A stretch of DNA of 54,294 bases from assembly GCA_026125665.1 (NCBI GenBank), contig JAHCKS010000029.1, positions 1-54,294 of the forward strand, read 5' to 3'. The notes below the pieces were generated by a model. It worked only from the letters and a program-made list of their open reading frames with translations. It was not told the origin of the DNA and did not search any database. The position numbers and the translations under genes are program-made. Source of the DNA: Rubrivivax sp. Lineage in GTDB: Bacteria > Pseudomonadota > Gammaproteobacteria > Burkholderiales > Burkholderiaceae_C. This document shows positions 41,709 to 50,257 of this stretch, piece after piece (positions within the stretch are counted from its first letter, which is position 1; every line of letters begins with the position of its first letter).

Positions 41709-42622
41709 TGGTCCGGCGCCACCGGATGCCGGGCCATCAGCTCCAGCGCCTTCACGAGCGCGGAGTGGTCGAGCTGGTCCCAGCCCTGCGCCTGCGCCGC
41801 CTGCATCAGCTGCGCCGCGCCGGCCGTCTGCGGCAGCGCCACGCCGAGGCTCTTGGCGCCCTGCAGCGCCAGGTTCAGGTCCTTCTGGTGCAGCGTGATG
41901 CGGAAGCCCGGGTTGAAGGTGCGCTTGATCATGCGCTCGCCGTGCACCTCGAGGATGCGGCTGGCGGCGAAGCCGCCCATCAGCGCCTGGCGCACCTTGG
42001 CCGGGTCGGCGCCGGCCTTGCTGGCGAAGACGAGCGCCTCGCCGACGGCGGCGATGTTCAGGGCCACGATGATCTGGTTGGCGACCTTCGTCACCTGGCC
42101 GTCGCCGACGCCGCCCACGTGCGTGATGTTCTTGCCCATCAGCGCGAAGAGGGGCTTCACGCGCTCGAAGGTGGCCTCGTCCTTCGCGCCGACCATGATG
42201 GTGAGCGACGCCGCCTTCGCGCCGACCTCGCCGCCGGAGACGGGCGCGTCGAGGTAGTCGCAGCCGAGCGCGGCGATGCGCTGCGCGAACTCCTTCGTGG
42301 CGATGGGCGAGATGCTGCTCATGTCGACGACGGTCTTGCCCACGCGGCCGTCAGGGCCGCGCCCGCTGTTCGCGAGGCCGCTGGCCACGCCGCCTTCGCC
42401 GAACAGCACCTTCTCGACGTCGGCCGTGTCCGGCACCATCAGGAAGACGATGTCGGCGGCGCGTGCCACCTCGGCGCCGCTGGCGCAGGCCTTCGCGCCG
42501 GCATCGAGCAGCGCCTGCGGCACCTTGCTGCGCGTGGTGACGAAGAGCTCGTGCCCCGCGGCACGCAGGTGGCCGGCCATGGGCGTGCCCATGATGCCCA
42601 GGCCGATGAATCCGAGTTTCAT
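41705..42622 (-). CDS. glxR: 2-hydroxy-3-oxopropionate (tartronate semialdehyde) reductase
   Basis: 305 residues of the beta-hydroxyacid dehydrogenase family. The Rossmann motif is LGFIGLGIMGTPMAGHL at 3-19; the substrate motif is DAPVSGGEVGA, and the catalytic Lys is in KVANQIIVALN. It sits between hyi and ttuD, the typical glxR position, and reduces tartronate semialdehyde to glycerate. It is a paralogue of the dehydrogenase at 37063 but diverges in the substrate loop. Confidence 0.94.
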   Translation of the reverse strand: MKLGFIGLGIMGTPMAGHLRAAGHELFVTTRSKVPQALLDAGAKACASGAEVARAADIVFLMVPDTADVEKVLFGEGGVASGLANSGRGPDGRVGKTVVDMSSISPIATKEFAQRIAALGCDYLDAPVSGGEVGAKAASLTIMVGAKDEATFERVKPLFALMGKNITHVGGVGDGQVTKVANQIIVALNIAAVGEALVFASKAGADPAKVRQALMGGFAASRILEVHGERMIKRTFNPGFRITLHQKDLNLALQGAKSLGVALPQTAGAAQLMQAAQAQGWDQLDHSALVKALELMARHPVAPDQ

Positions 42623-42664
42623 GGCGGTCGCCTCTTTCCAGTGGGATGCGGCAGTGCGCGGGTT

Positions 42665-43438
42665 TCAGAAGGACTTCAGCCAGCCGAGGCCGGCCTCGGT
42701 GGTGGTGGCGGGCTTGTACTCGGCGCCGAGCCAGCCCGTGTAGCCGATGCGCTCGATGTGCGCGAAGAGGAAGGCGAAGTTGATCTCGCCGGTGCCCGGC
42801 TCGTGGCGGCCGGGATTGTCGGCGAACTGGATGTGGCCGATCTTCGCCAGGTGCTGCTGCATCGTCGCGGCGAGCTCGCCCTCGTAGCGCTGGGCGTGGT
42901 AGATGTCGTACTGCACGCGCACGTTCGGCAGGCCCAGTTCGTCGACGATGGCCAGCGCCTTGCCGGTGCGGTTGAGCCAGAAGCCGGGCACGTCGTAGTT
43001 GTTGATCGGCTCCATCAGCACCGCCAGGCCCGCCTTCGCGCACGCCTCGGCCGCGAAGCGCAGGTTGTCGACGAAGGTGCGGTGGGTCGTCGCCTCGTCG
43101 ATGCCTTCGCCCGGCTTGCCCGCCAGGCAGTTGAGGTGCGGCACGCCGAGCGTCTTCGCGTAGTCGATGGCCTTGGGCACGCCGGCGCGGAACTCGGCCT
43201 GGCGCGCCGGGTTGCAGGCCAGCCCGCGGTCGCCGGCGGCCCAGTCGCCGGCCGGGAAGTTGTGCAGCACCATCACCAGGCCGTTCGCGTCCAGCCGCTC
43301 GCGGATCGCCGCGGCCGGTGCTTCGTACGGGAACTGCATCTCCACCGCCTTGAAGCCGGCCTTCGCGGCGCGGTCGAAGCGCTCGAGCAGCGGCGCCTCG
43401 GTGAAGAGCATCGAGAGGTTGGCGGCGAAACGGGGCAT
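42665..43438 (-). CDS. hyi: Hydroxypyruvate isomerase
   Basis: 257 residues, TIM barrel of the AP-endonuclease-2/xylose-isomerase-like superfamily. Signatures are MPRFAANLSMLFTE, NCLAGKP near 103, LMEPINNYDVPGF (metal-site Glu) and QYDIYHAQRYEG, ending in GWLGAEYKP (second metal-site Glu). It interconverts hydroxypyruvate and tartronate semialdehyde. It is the first gene of the operon; in many beta-proteobacteria gcl precedes it, but here a promoter region and a divergent GNAT gene follow instead. Confidence 0.95.
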   Translation of the reverse strand: MPRFAANLSMLFTEAPLLERFDRAAKAGFKAVEMQFPYEAPAAAIRERLDANGLVMVLHNFPAGDWAAGDRGLACNPARQAEFRAGVPKAIDYAKTLGVPHLNCLAGKPGEGIDEATTHRTFVDNLRFAAEACAKAGLAVLMEPINNYDVPGFWLNRTGKALAIVDELGLPNVRVQYDIYHAQRYEGELAATMQQHLAKIGHIQFADNPGRHEPGTGEINFAFLFAHIERIGYTGWLGAEYKPATTTEAGLGWLKSF

Positions 43439-43516
43439 CGGGGGCTCCTTGGGGTTCGGGTTTCCATGGGGTCGCGGGGGCGGCGCTTACCGGCTCTTAC
43501 AGTGCGACGCCTTTAG

Positions 43517-43539
43517 GAAATGTGCAACACGCACATTTC
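43517..43539. promoter_or_regulatory. Candidate operator with perfect 9-bp arms between hyi and the GNAT gene
   Basis: GAAATGTGC (43517-43525) and GCACATTTC (43531-43539) are perfect inverted copies around AACAC. The site is in the 133-bp divergent region, 79 bp from the hyi start and 33 bp from the GNAT start. A dimeric repressor or activator of hyi-glxR-ttuD is expected. No regulator gene is adjacent, so the binder is unknown. Confidence 0.65.
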
Positions 43540-43571
43540 GTCTAAGGTCCTGGGCAACGGAATCGCTGCCC

Positions 43572-44546
43572 ATGCTCTGCACGCCACACCCCGCCATGCC
43601 CCCGCGTGTGATCGCCCCCTGGTCCCCCGCGCCGCCGCGTCTCGCCACCGAGCCCGCCGCGGAGGAGGGGCCGGATCCGCACCTGCCGGCGCTTGCCGAG
43701 CTGCGGGCCATGGCGGCCGAGCTCGAGGGGTTGGAGTGCGAGGCCTACCGCAGCCTGTTCGAAGTGGCGACGTGGCTGTTCGGCCGCAGCGCGTTCGAGG
43801 TGATCGAGCTGCACGGCGCCACGGTGTTCCTGTCGTCGCTGCTGCGGCGCCCGGGCGTGTTCAATCGCGTGCTCGGCTGGGGCTTGCACCGTCCGCCGGG
43901 AGTGGGTGCGCTGCACGCCCTGCGCGCCTGCTTCGAGGCGGCCGGTTGCGTGCCTGCCTACGACCTGCTGCCGCCCCTGCTGGGCGAGGACGTGAGCGCC
44001 TCGATGCGGGCGTTGCGCATCCGCAAGGGCGCGGTGGCGGCCGTGCTGCACCGGGCACTGCCGGCCGACGGGGAGCCGCTGTCGCCGCCGCGCGCCCGGC
44101 CGTCCGCGCAGGTGGTGCAGGTCGTCGCCGTGCAGGGCGAGGAAACCTATGCACCAGCGGCCTTGTGCGCCGAGGTGTTCGCGATGCCCGTCACCGTGCG
44201 CGGCATTCTCGAGGCGCTGCGCGAGCAGCCGGGCTGGCAGCACTGGCTGGCCCTGGTCGACGGCGAACCGGCCGGGGCGGCGCTGTCGTTCACGCGCGGC
44301 GGACGCTGCTGGTTCGGCTGGGCCGCGACGCGGCCGCAGTTCCGGGGCCAGGGCGTGAAGGGGGCGCTGGACGATGCACGGATCGCCGCGGCCCGCGCGG
44401 CCGGCTGCCGCTCCATCTCCACCGACACGGCCACCGGCACGCCTGCCGCGCCCGACCCCTCGCTGCGAAGCCTCACGCACCGCGGCTTCGCGCCGGCCTA
44501 CCTGCGCGCCACCTACCTGCCGCTGGCGGGCGGCGCGGGTTCGTAG
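43572..44546 (+). CDS. GNAT-family acetyltransferase with N-terminal extension
   Basis: 324 residues. The C-terminal GNAT domain (about 205-318) has LALVDGEPAGAALSF, the acetyl-CoA pyrophosphate loop PQFRGQGVKGAL and a following helix. The first 200 residues include LFEVATWLFGRSAFEVIELHGA and resemble the divergent N-terminal halves seen in two-lobed GNAT proteins, but I do not recognise them further. The substrate is unknown. The ATG at 43572 is 33 bp from the palindrome, so it may share regulation with the divergent hyi operon. A second ATG at 43596 is possible. Confidence 0.75.
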   Translation: MLCTPHPAMPPRVIAPWSPAPPRLATEPAAEEGPDPHLPALAELRAMAAELEGLECEAYRSLFEVATWLFGRSAFEVIELHGATVFLSSLLRRPGVFNRVLGWGLHRPPGVGALHALRACFEAAGCVPAYDLLPPLLGEDVSASMRALRIRKGAVAAVLHRALPADGEPLSPPRARPSAQVVQVVAVQGEETYAPAALCAEVFAMPVTVRGILEALREQPGWQHWLALVDGEPAGAALSFTRGGRCWFGWAATRPQFRGQGVKGALDDARIAAARAAGCRSISTDTATGTPAAPDPSLRSLTHRGFAPAYLRATYLPLAGGAGS

Positions 44547-44587
44547 CGGCGGGCAGCGCGGGCTCGGCGGGTGCATGGGCGGCAGGC

Positions 44588-46222
44588 TCAGGCCGTGGGC
44601 AGCCTGTAGCCCTTGAACTGCTCGCGCAGCTTGTTCTTCTGCATCTTGCCCGTGGCACCCAGCGGGATGGTGTCGACGAACACGACGTCGTCCGGCGTCC
44701 ACCACTTGGCGATCTTGCCTTCGTAGAAGGCGAGCAGCTGCTCGCGCGTCAGCTCGGCGCCCGGCTTCTTCACCACCACCAGCAGCGGGCGCTCGTCCCA
44801 CTTCGGGTGCGCCGCGGCGATGCAGGCGGCCATCGCCACGGCCGGGTGGGCCATCGCGATGTTCTCCAGGTCGATCGAGCCGATCCACTCGCCACCGCTC
44901 TTGATGACGTCCTTGCTGCGGTCGGTGATCTGCATGTAGCCGTCGGCGTCGATCTTCGCCACGTCGCCGGTGGGGAACCACCCGTCGCGCAGCGGGTCGC
45001 CGCCTTCGCCCTTGAAGTAGCGGTCGAGGATCCAGGGCCCGCGCACGAGCAGGTCGCCGGAAGTTTCGCTGCCGAAGGGGAGCTCGGCCCCCTTCTCGTC
45101 CACGACCTTCATGTCCACGCCGAAGATGGCGCGGCCCTGCTTGGCCATCACGCCGTAGAGCTCTTCCTGCGGCATGCCGGCATGTTTGCCCTTGAACGAG
45201 CAGACGGTGCCCAGCGGGCTCATCTCCGTCATGCCCCAGGCGTGCAGCACATGCACGCCGTAGTTCTCGTTGAAGGCGCGGATCATCGCCGGCGGACAGG
45301 CCGAGCCGCCGATGATCGTGCGCTTCATCGTCGAGAAGCGCAGGCCGTTCGCCTCGACGTGCGCGAGCAGCCCCTGCCAGACGGTGGGCACGCCGGCGGA
45401 GAGCGTGACGCCTTCGCCTTCGAAGAGCTCGTACAGGCTCTTGCCGTCGAGCCCCGCGCCGGGAAACACGAGCTTGGCGCCGACCATGCAGCCCACGTAC
45501 GGCAGGCTCCACGCATTGACGTGGAACATCGGCACCACCGGCAGGATGGTGTCGGCGGCGCCGCAGTTCAGCGCGTCGGGCATCGCTGCGGCGTAGGCGT
45601 GCAGCACGGTGCTGCGGTGGCTGTACAGCACGCCTTTCGGGTTGCCGGTGGTGCCGCTCGTGTAGCACAGCGAGCTCGCGGTGTTCTCGTCGAAGCCGGG
45701 CCAGGTGTAGTGGTCGTCCTCGGCTTCGATCAGGTCTTCGTAGAGGAGCAGGTTCGGGATCTTCGCCGCCGCGTCCGCCGGGAGGTGCGCGCGATCCGTC
45801 ATCGCCACCCAGTGCCGCACGGTCTTCGTGCGCGGCGCCACCGCGGCGACGAGCGGCAGGAACGTCAGGTCGAAGAACAGCACGCCGTCCTCGGCATGGT
45901 CGGCGATGTAGACGACCTGGTCCGGGTGCAGGCGCGGATTCAGCGTGTGCAGCACGGCGCCCGAGCCGCTGACCGCGTAGTACAGCTCCATGTGCCGGTA
46001 GCCGTTCCACGCCAGCGTCGCGACGCGCTCGCCCGGCTTCACGCCCAGGGTCGCCAGCGCCTTGGCCAGGCGCCGGGCGCGCGCGGCGAGCTCCTTGTAG
46101 GTGGTGCGGTGGATGTCGCCCTCGACACGGCGCGAGACGATCTCGCGGTCGCCGTGGTGGCGCTCGGCGTGCAGCAGCAGGGTGGAGATCAGCAGCGGCA
46201 ACTGCATCATCTGGCCGTTCAT
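44588..46222 (-). CDS. Fatty-acyl / 3-(methylthio)propionyl-type CoA ligase
   Basis: 544 residues, AMP-forming acyl-CoA synthetase. The P-loop-like motif [16 protein letters not shown] is near residue 185; [12 protein letters not shown] (A5), [12 protein letters not shown] (A7) and [14 protein letters not shown] (A8) are present, and the C-terminal catalytic Lys is in [11 protein letters not shown]. The N-terminus [16 protein letters not shown] is typical of the DmdB/long-chain ligase group. The substrate, medium/long-chain fatty acid or methylthiopropionate, cannot be fixed. I start at 46222; an upstream in-frame extension is Arg-rich and not conserved in type. Confidence 0.9.
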   Translation of the reverse strand: MNGQMMQLPLLISTLLLHAERHHGDREIVSRRVEGDIHRTTYKELAARARRLAKALATLGVKPGERVATLAWNGYRHMELYYAVSGSGAVLHTLNPRLHPDQVVYIADHAEDGVLFFDLTFLPLVAAVAPRTKTVRHWVAMTDRAHLPADAAAKIPNLLLYEDLIEAEDDHYTWPGFDENTASSLCYTSGTTGNPKGVLYSHRSTVLHAYAAAMPDALNCGAADTILPVVPMFHVNAWSLPYVGCMVGAKLVFPGAGLDGKSLYELFEGEGVTLSAGVPTVWQGLLAHVEANGLRFSTMKRTIIGGSACPPAMIRAFNENYGVHVLHAWGMTEMSPLGTVCSFKGKHAGMPQEELYGVMAKQGRAIFGVDMKVVDEKGAELPFGSETSGDLLVRGPWILDRYFKGEGGDPLRDGWFPTGDVAKIDADGYMQITDRSKDVIKSGGEWIGSIDLENIAMAHPAVAMAACIAAAHPKWDERPLLVVVKKPGAELTREQLLAFYEGKIAKWWTPDDVVFVDTIPLGATGKMQKNKLREQFKGYRLPTA

Positions 46223-46583
46223 GGGCGTCGTCCTTCGAGGTGGCGCGTGGCGAAGCGGCGCCGCCAGGCGCCGGCGGCGCGCCCGCGGAATGCTACGCGC
46301 CGGCCCTCGGTCCAGCACAGCGGCGGATGGTGCGCACCGGGGCGCAGCGCCGGCGGCTGCATGCCCTCAATAGTGTATACAGTGCAGTGCGCAATTCGGG
46401 GGCAGGAAAACCCGAGGCACGGGACAGGCCGCTGCTCCCGTCTTCGCCCGATCGGCCCGAGCCTGGCCGATGGCCTACCATGGCCTCGGACTCAGGTCCC
46501 GATGGAGGAGCGATGGATGCCTGCGTGACCCTCGATGACGGGCGCGGCTCGACGCGGCGGATGTCGGTGCAAGGGCGCGAGCC
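46223..46583. promoter_or_regulatory. 361-bp divergent intergenic region with a GTATAC dyad
   Basis: The only gap above 300 bp. It separates the CoA-ligase (-) from the first SRPBCC gene (+). The notable element is TAGTGTATACAGTGC at 46371-46385, a dyad centred on GTATAC. It resembles operators of GntR-family (FCD subfamily) regulators, often TNGTATACNA. Its position would suit control of the ligase promoter. No regulator is encoded beside it. I see no small gene with a convincing ribosome site in the rest. Confidence 0.35.
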
Positions 46584-47072
46584 ATGACCGCCGGGCGCGA
46601 CGCGCCCGCGGGCGAGCGCTGGCGGGACACCCTCGAGCATGTCGTGCATCTGGCGCGTCCGCCGGCCGACGTGTTCGCGCTCGTCACGAACCCTTCGCGC
46701 TGGCACGAGTGGCACCCGAACACGCGCGACGTGGATGCCGCGGCGGACCACAGCCTGGGCCTGGGCGAGGCCGTCGTCGAGCGCATCCGCGTCGGGCCCT
46801 TCCGGGGTGCCGTGACCTGGAAGGTGACGGCCGCCGAGCCCGGCCGGCGCTGGGTGCTGCTCGGCGACGCGGGCCGGGGCTTCCAGTCGGAGCTGGAGTA
46901 CACGCTGCAGGCCGAAGGCGAAGGCACGCGCTTTCGCCGCCGCGTGAGGGTGCGCTGGCCGTGGTGGTTCGTGTTCGGCCGCTCGGCCACGCGCACGATG
47001 GCCAGGGACGCGACCGAGGCGCTGGCGAACCTGCAGCGCGTGCTCGTCGCGCAAGGCCGGGACGGGCCATGA
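46584..47072 (+). CDS. SRPBCC (START-like) family protein 1
   Basis: 162 residues, a single helix-grip START-like domain: VVHLARPPADVFALVTNPSRWHEWHP at the N-terminus, a beta-rich centre, and a long C-terminal helix ATEALANLQRVLV. The fold binds hydrophobic ligands in a cavity; the specific ligand is unknown. AAGGG (46571-46575) lies 8 nt before the ATG at 46584. It is translationally coupled to a second SRPBCC gene (ATGA overlap). Proximity to the P450/oxygenase cassette suggests a carrier or cyclase-like partner, but the genes are convergent rather than co-transcribed. Confidence 0.85.
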   Translation: MTAGRDAPAGERWRDTLEHVVHLARPPADVFALVTNPSRWHEWHPNTRDVDAAADHSLGLGEAVVERIRVGPFRGAVTWKVTAAEPGRRWVLLGDAGRGFQSELEYTLQAEGEGTRFRRRVRVRWPWWFVFGRSATRTMARDATEALANLQRVLVAQGRDGP

Positions 47073-47551
47073 AGACGTACAGCTTTCGCGACGAGTGGCA
47101 CGTGCCGGCGCCGCCGGAGCGCGTGTGGGAGCTGATCGAGCAGCCCGAGACCTACCCGCTGTGGTGGCCGATCTACCTCGATGCCCGCATCACCGAGGAC
47201 AACGGCCCCGTCGGCTCGGTGGCGTGCCTGAAGTTCCGCGTGCTGCTGCCCTACACCCTCACCATCACCACGCGCAGCACGCGCTCGGAGGCGCCGCGCC
47301 TGCTCGAAGGCACCGTCGGCGGCGAGCTCGAGGGCACCTGGCGCTGGACGCTCGAGCCGGCGAGCGGCGGCACGCGCGTGGTCTTCGAGGAGACGGTGCG
47401 CACCAACCGGTGGATCCTCGACCTGCTCGGCCCCATCGCCGGACGGCTGTTCGCGATGAACCACGCCATCGCGGCGCGCAAGGGCGCCGACGGCATGCGG
47501 GCCTACCTGGCGCGGCGCGAGGGCGGTGGCGTGGCGGCGGGCTCGACGTGA
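47069..47551 (+). CDS. SRPBCC (START-like) family protein 2
   Basis: 160 residues with the same fold as its neighbour but low similarity: FRDEWHVPAPPERVWELIEQPETYPLWWP, a central sheet, and a C-terminal helix containing FAMNHAIAARKGADGMRAYL. The conserved WW and NH residues are common in the polyketide cyclase/dehydrase subgroup. It overlaps gene 1 by 4 bp, so the two are made together and may form a heterodimer. The stop is 64 bp from the convergent methyltransferase fusion. The function is unknown. Confidence 0.85.
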   Translation: MKTYSFRDEWHVPAPPERVWELIEQPETYPLWWPIYLDARITEDNGPVGSVACLKFRVLLPYTLTITTRSTRSEAPRLLEGTVGGELEGTWRWTLEPASGGTRVVFEETVRTNRWILDLLGPIAGRLFAMNHAIAARKGADGMRAYLARREGGGVAAGST

Positions 47552-47615
47552 CGGGTGGCAGGGGCGAGGCGGCGGCGCACGCCCCGGGTCACGGCGCCTC
47601 GCGTCGCAACGCTCC

Positions 47616-49133
47616 TCATGCCGCCTTGCGGCACGACGCGATCAGCGACACCCGCGCCTCGTCCAGATCCAGGCCCAGCGGCTGGCCGGCGAAGCGCGAG
47701 CGTTCGAACAGCGCGCGCATCTCCGCGATGCCGCGGTGGTGGGCGTGCCAGTGCAGCAGGTTGCCCATCAGCTCCTCGTCCGCGTGGCCGGGCGCCAGAT
47801 TGGTGACGATGAGGCGGCCGCCCGGCAGCAGGGTCTGGTGAGCCAGGTCGAGCATCGCGACCACCTGCTCGTCGGCGAGGTACTCGCACAGCCCGAGCGC
47901 ATAGACGAGGTGGTGCGGGCCCAGCGACAGCCGCGCGGCTTCGGACGGCACGGCGTTGCCGAACAGGAACGACATGCGCTCGCCCAGCCGCAGGCCTTCG
48001 GCGCGGCGCGCACCGGCAACGAGCGCCTGCTCGTCGAGGTCGACGCAGGTGGCCACGGCATTGGCGCCGGGATGGCGCTCGAAGAAGGCGAAGAGCTCGG
48101 CGGCACAGCCGCTGGCGAGGCTCGCCACGCGCAGCTCGGCGGCGGGGCCGGCGCCGCCGCGGGCCGCGGCGGCCATCTCCTCCAGCACCGACAGCACGTG
48201 CTGCACGCCGGCGCGCCGCGACCGGCACAGCGGCCGGCTCAGGAACCAGCGGTCGATGAGCGGGCCGAGCCAATCGTCGCCCTCGGCCTCGTCGCGGTAG
48301 ATCGCCGCCATCGTCTCGGCGTCGTCGGGGAAGCCGCGCGGCTTGGCGTGGCATCGCGCCATCGTGGCGCTGAGCATGAAGGTGGCGTAGGTCTCGCGGA
48401 AGATGAAGTCGCCCACGCCGGCCTCGATCTGGCCGGGGTCGCGAAAGGCGAGCAGGTCGCTGTAGCCGATGTCGACCAGCGCGTCGCCGCGCGTGTAGGT
48501 GCGCAGCAGCGCCACCACGGCGTCGCAGGCGGCACCCACCCGCGCTGCCTCGGTGTCCGGCGGCGCGCCCGAACGCAGCGCCTGCTTGCTGGCCAGCATC
48601 GTGTGCTCGAAGCTCTCCAGCGCGTCGCCCAGCTCGGCGGGGATCTGGCGCACACTGATGTTGCCGGTGCGTGACCGCGGCCACGTCTCGCCGGGGCCGC
48701 CAGCCCCGCCGGCCGCCGCCGCGATGCGCGCGGCGTCGCCGGCGCGCACGCGCTGCGCCAGCGAGATGGCCAGCGAGTGGTAGAAGCGTGCCGCCAGGCC
48801 GGGCTCTGCGGCGATCAACGATTGCATCGCGTCACCCTCGATGGCGTCGACCTCGCAGGCCTCCTGCGCGACGATGGAGGCGCTCGCCGCGCGGTCTTCG
48901 GCGAACCCGATGTCGCCCAGCACCTCGCCGGGACCGAGCTGGGCGAGCACGATGGGGCGGCCCTGCAGCAGCCGCTCGACGCGAATCGAGCCGCTGCGCA
49001 CGATGAGCAGCGCGCGCCGGTACACCCCCTCCTGGATGAGGACGGCGCCGCGCGGGTAGGACACGCGCTTCATGTGCTGGCGCAGCAGCTCCAGGTCGGC
49101 CGCGTTGAGCATCTGCAGCGGTTGCGCCTTCAT
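47616..49133 (-). CDS. cNMP-binding-like domain fused to PhcB-like methyltransferase
   Basis: 505 residues. Residues 8-125 form a CRP-type cyclic-nucleotide-binding fold (PRGAVLIQEG, GEVLGDIGFAEDRAA). In the phosphate-binding cassette the usual Arg-Ser-Ala reads ASA, so cAMP binding is doubtful. Residues about 165-310 are helical with FRETYATFMLSATMARCH and KPRGFPDDAETMAAIY, resembling PhcB-type 3-hydroxy-fatty-acid methyl ester synthases. The C-terminal SAM domain (about 315-505) has VASLASGCAAEL (motif I) and LLPGGRLIVTNLAPG. It is coupled to the DUF2236 gene by an ATGA overlap. I infer methylation of a hydroxy-fatty acid or similar carboxylate. Confidence 0.72.
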   Translation of the reverse strand: MKAQPLQMLNAADLELLRQHMKRVSYPRGAVLIQEGVYRRALLIVRSGSIRVERLLQGRPIVLAQLGPGEVLGDIGFAEDRAASASIVAQEACEVDAIEGDAMQSLIAAEPGLAARFYHSLAISLAQRVRAGDAARIAAAAGGAGGPGETWPRSRTGNISVRQIPAELGDALESFEHTMLASKQALRSGAPPDTEAARVGAACDAVVALLRTYTRGDALVDIGYSDLLAFRDPGQIEAGVGDFIFRETYATFMLSATMARCHAKPRGFPDDAETMAAIYRDEAEGDDWLGPLIDRWFLSRPLCRSRRAGVQHVLSVLEEMAAAARGGAGPAAELRVASLASGCAAELFAFFERHPGANAVATCVDLDEQALVAGARRAEGLRLGERMSFLFGNAVPSEAARLSLGPHHLVYALGLCEYLADEQVVAMLDLAHQTLLPGGRLIVTNLAPGHADEELMGNLLHWHAHHRGIAEMRALFERSRFAGQPLGLDLDEARVSLIASCRKAA

Positions 49134-50257
49134 GGCCGGGCTCCTTCGACTCGGGCGTGCGCGGGCGGTGGCGTTGCCGCGGCGTCGGGCCGCGAGCCGG
49201 CCAGCACCTGCGCGATGATGGTCTCGGCGCGCACCGTGCCCCGGCGCGCGGCGTGCGCGCGCAGCCCGGGGCTCGCACGCTGCAGCAGCTCGGCGCCGGC
49301 CAGCAGCGGCCAGGCCACCCAGCGCAGCCAGCCCCAGCCCTGGCGTGGCGGATAGCCGAGCGCATCGGCCAGCGCCTCGCCCACCAGTTCGCGCGAGAGG
49401 TCGTAGGCCACGGGAACGCGCCAGGCGTAGCGATCGAGCTCGGGCAGGTAGCGCGCGGTGATCACCGCGTTCATCAGCGCACGCGAGTCGTCGTCCGGCG
49501 CGCCTTCGAACTGGTCCATGAACTCGATGACGCGCAGGCCTTCCGCCTCGGTCGAGCACTGCAGCTCCGGCATCACTCCCATCAGGTGGCTCGAGTAGCG
49601 CCACAGCGCCAGCAGCGCCTGCGCGTCGTCATGGCCCACCAGCACGCCCAGGCGCCGCAGGCTGCGCAGGAACACCACCGACAGCGTGATGCCCGTGGCC
49701 GCCATGTACAGCTGGTTCACCGGCTCGCCCCAGGCAGGGTTCCAGCGGCCGGAGGGCCGCAGCAGCCGCCGCACCTGCGCGTGCATCAGGCGCACGCGCA
49801 CGGTCATGCGAAAACCCTCGGCGTCGCGGTGCAGCCCGCCGGGGCGGCTGGTCTCGAGCATGAAGCGCGCCGTTTCGGCCAGCCGCCGCGGCGCCCTGCG
49901 CAGCAGCTGGCCGGTGATGACGAGCGGCTTGTTGCCCGACGGCGATCGGTACATCATCGGCAGGCAGGCGAGGTTGAGCGCCGCGATGCCGACGACGCCG
50001 CTGCGCAGGAACAGCAGGCCGCCGCGGTCGACGAGCTTCCAGTCGACCCACACCGGGACGGCGTCGAGCTGCGCGAAGAAGTCGACCAGCGCCGGCGGGG
50101 CTTCGGGCACGGCGGCGATGCCTTGTGCCAGCGCCACCTCGAGCATCTGGCGCCCGCGGCCCGCGGGCAGCGCGGCGAAAGCGGCGGCCACGGCATCGGC
50201 CGCAGGATCGGCCGCGTTCACGTAGCGGTGGTAGGCGCCGTTCGCCGCCGAGCTCAC
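49130..50257 (-). CDS. DUF2236 / MpaB-like haem oxygenase
   Basis: 375 residues from a GTG at 50257 that overlaps the P450 stop (GTGA). The DUF2236 core includes VWVDWKLVDRGGLLFLRSG, VRLMHAQVRRLL with the His expected to ligate haem b in Lcp/MpaB proteins, GEPVNQLYMAATGITLSVVFL, and RYSSHLMGVMPEL. Characterised relatives cleave carbon-carbon double bonds (rubber oxygenase Lcp) or farnesyl side chains (MpaB). The C-terminal tail is Ala/Pro-rich. Placed between a P450 and a PhcB-like methyltransferase, it probably oxidises a lipid or isoprenoid; the substrate is unknown. Confidence 0.8.
   Translation of the reverse strand: MSSAANGAYHRYVNAADPAADAVAAAFAALPAGRGRQMLEVALAQGIAAVPEAPPALVDFFAQLDAVPVWVDWKLVDRGGLLFLRSGVVGIAALNLACLPMMYRSPSGNKPLVITGQLLRRAPRRLAETARFMLETSRPGGLHRDAEGFRMTVRVRLMHAQVRRLLRPSGRWNPAWGEPVNQLYMAATGITLSVVFLRSLRRLGVLVGHDDAQALLALWRYSSHLMGVMPELQCSTEAEGLRVIEFMDQFEGAPDDDSRALMNAVITARYLPELDRYAWRVPVAYDLSRELVGEALADALGYPPRQGWGWLRWVAWPLLAGAELLQRASPGLRAHAARRGTVRAETIIAQVLAGSRPDAAATPPPAHARVEGARP

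Noticed and set aside
39426-42257. A 943-codon + strand frame opposite marC, ttuD and glxR
   Set aside because: Shadow of three clear genes; no ribosome site and no family resemblance.
43520-46528. A 1002-codon + strand frame across the GNAT and acyl-CoA ligase genes
   Set aside because: Overlaps the GNAT gene in another frame and the ligase in antisense; low-complexity composition and no recognisable motif.
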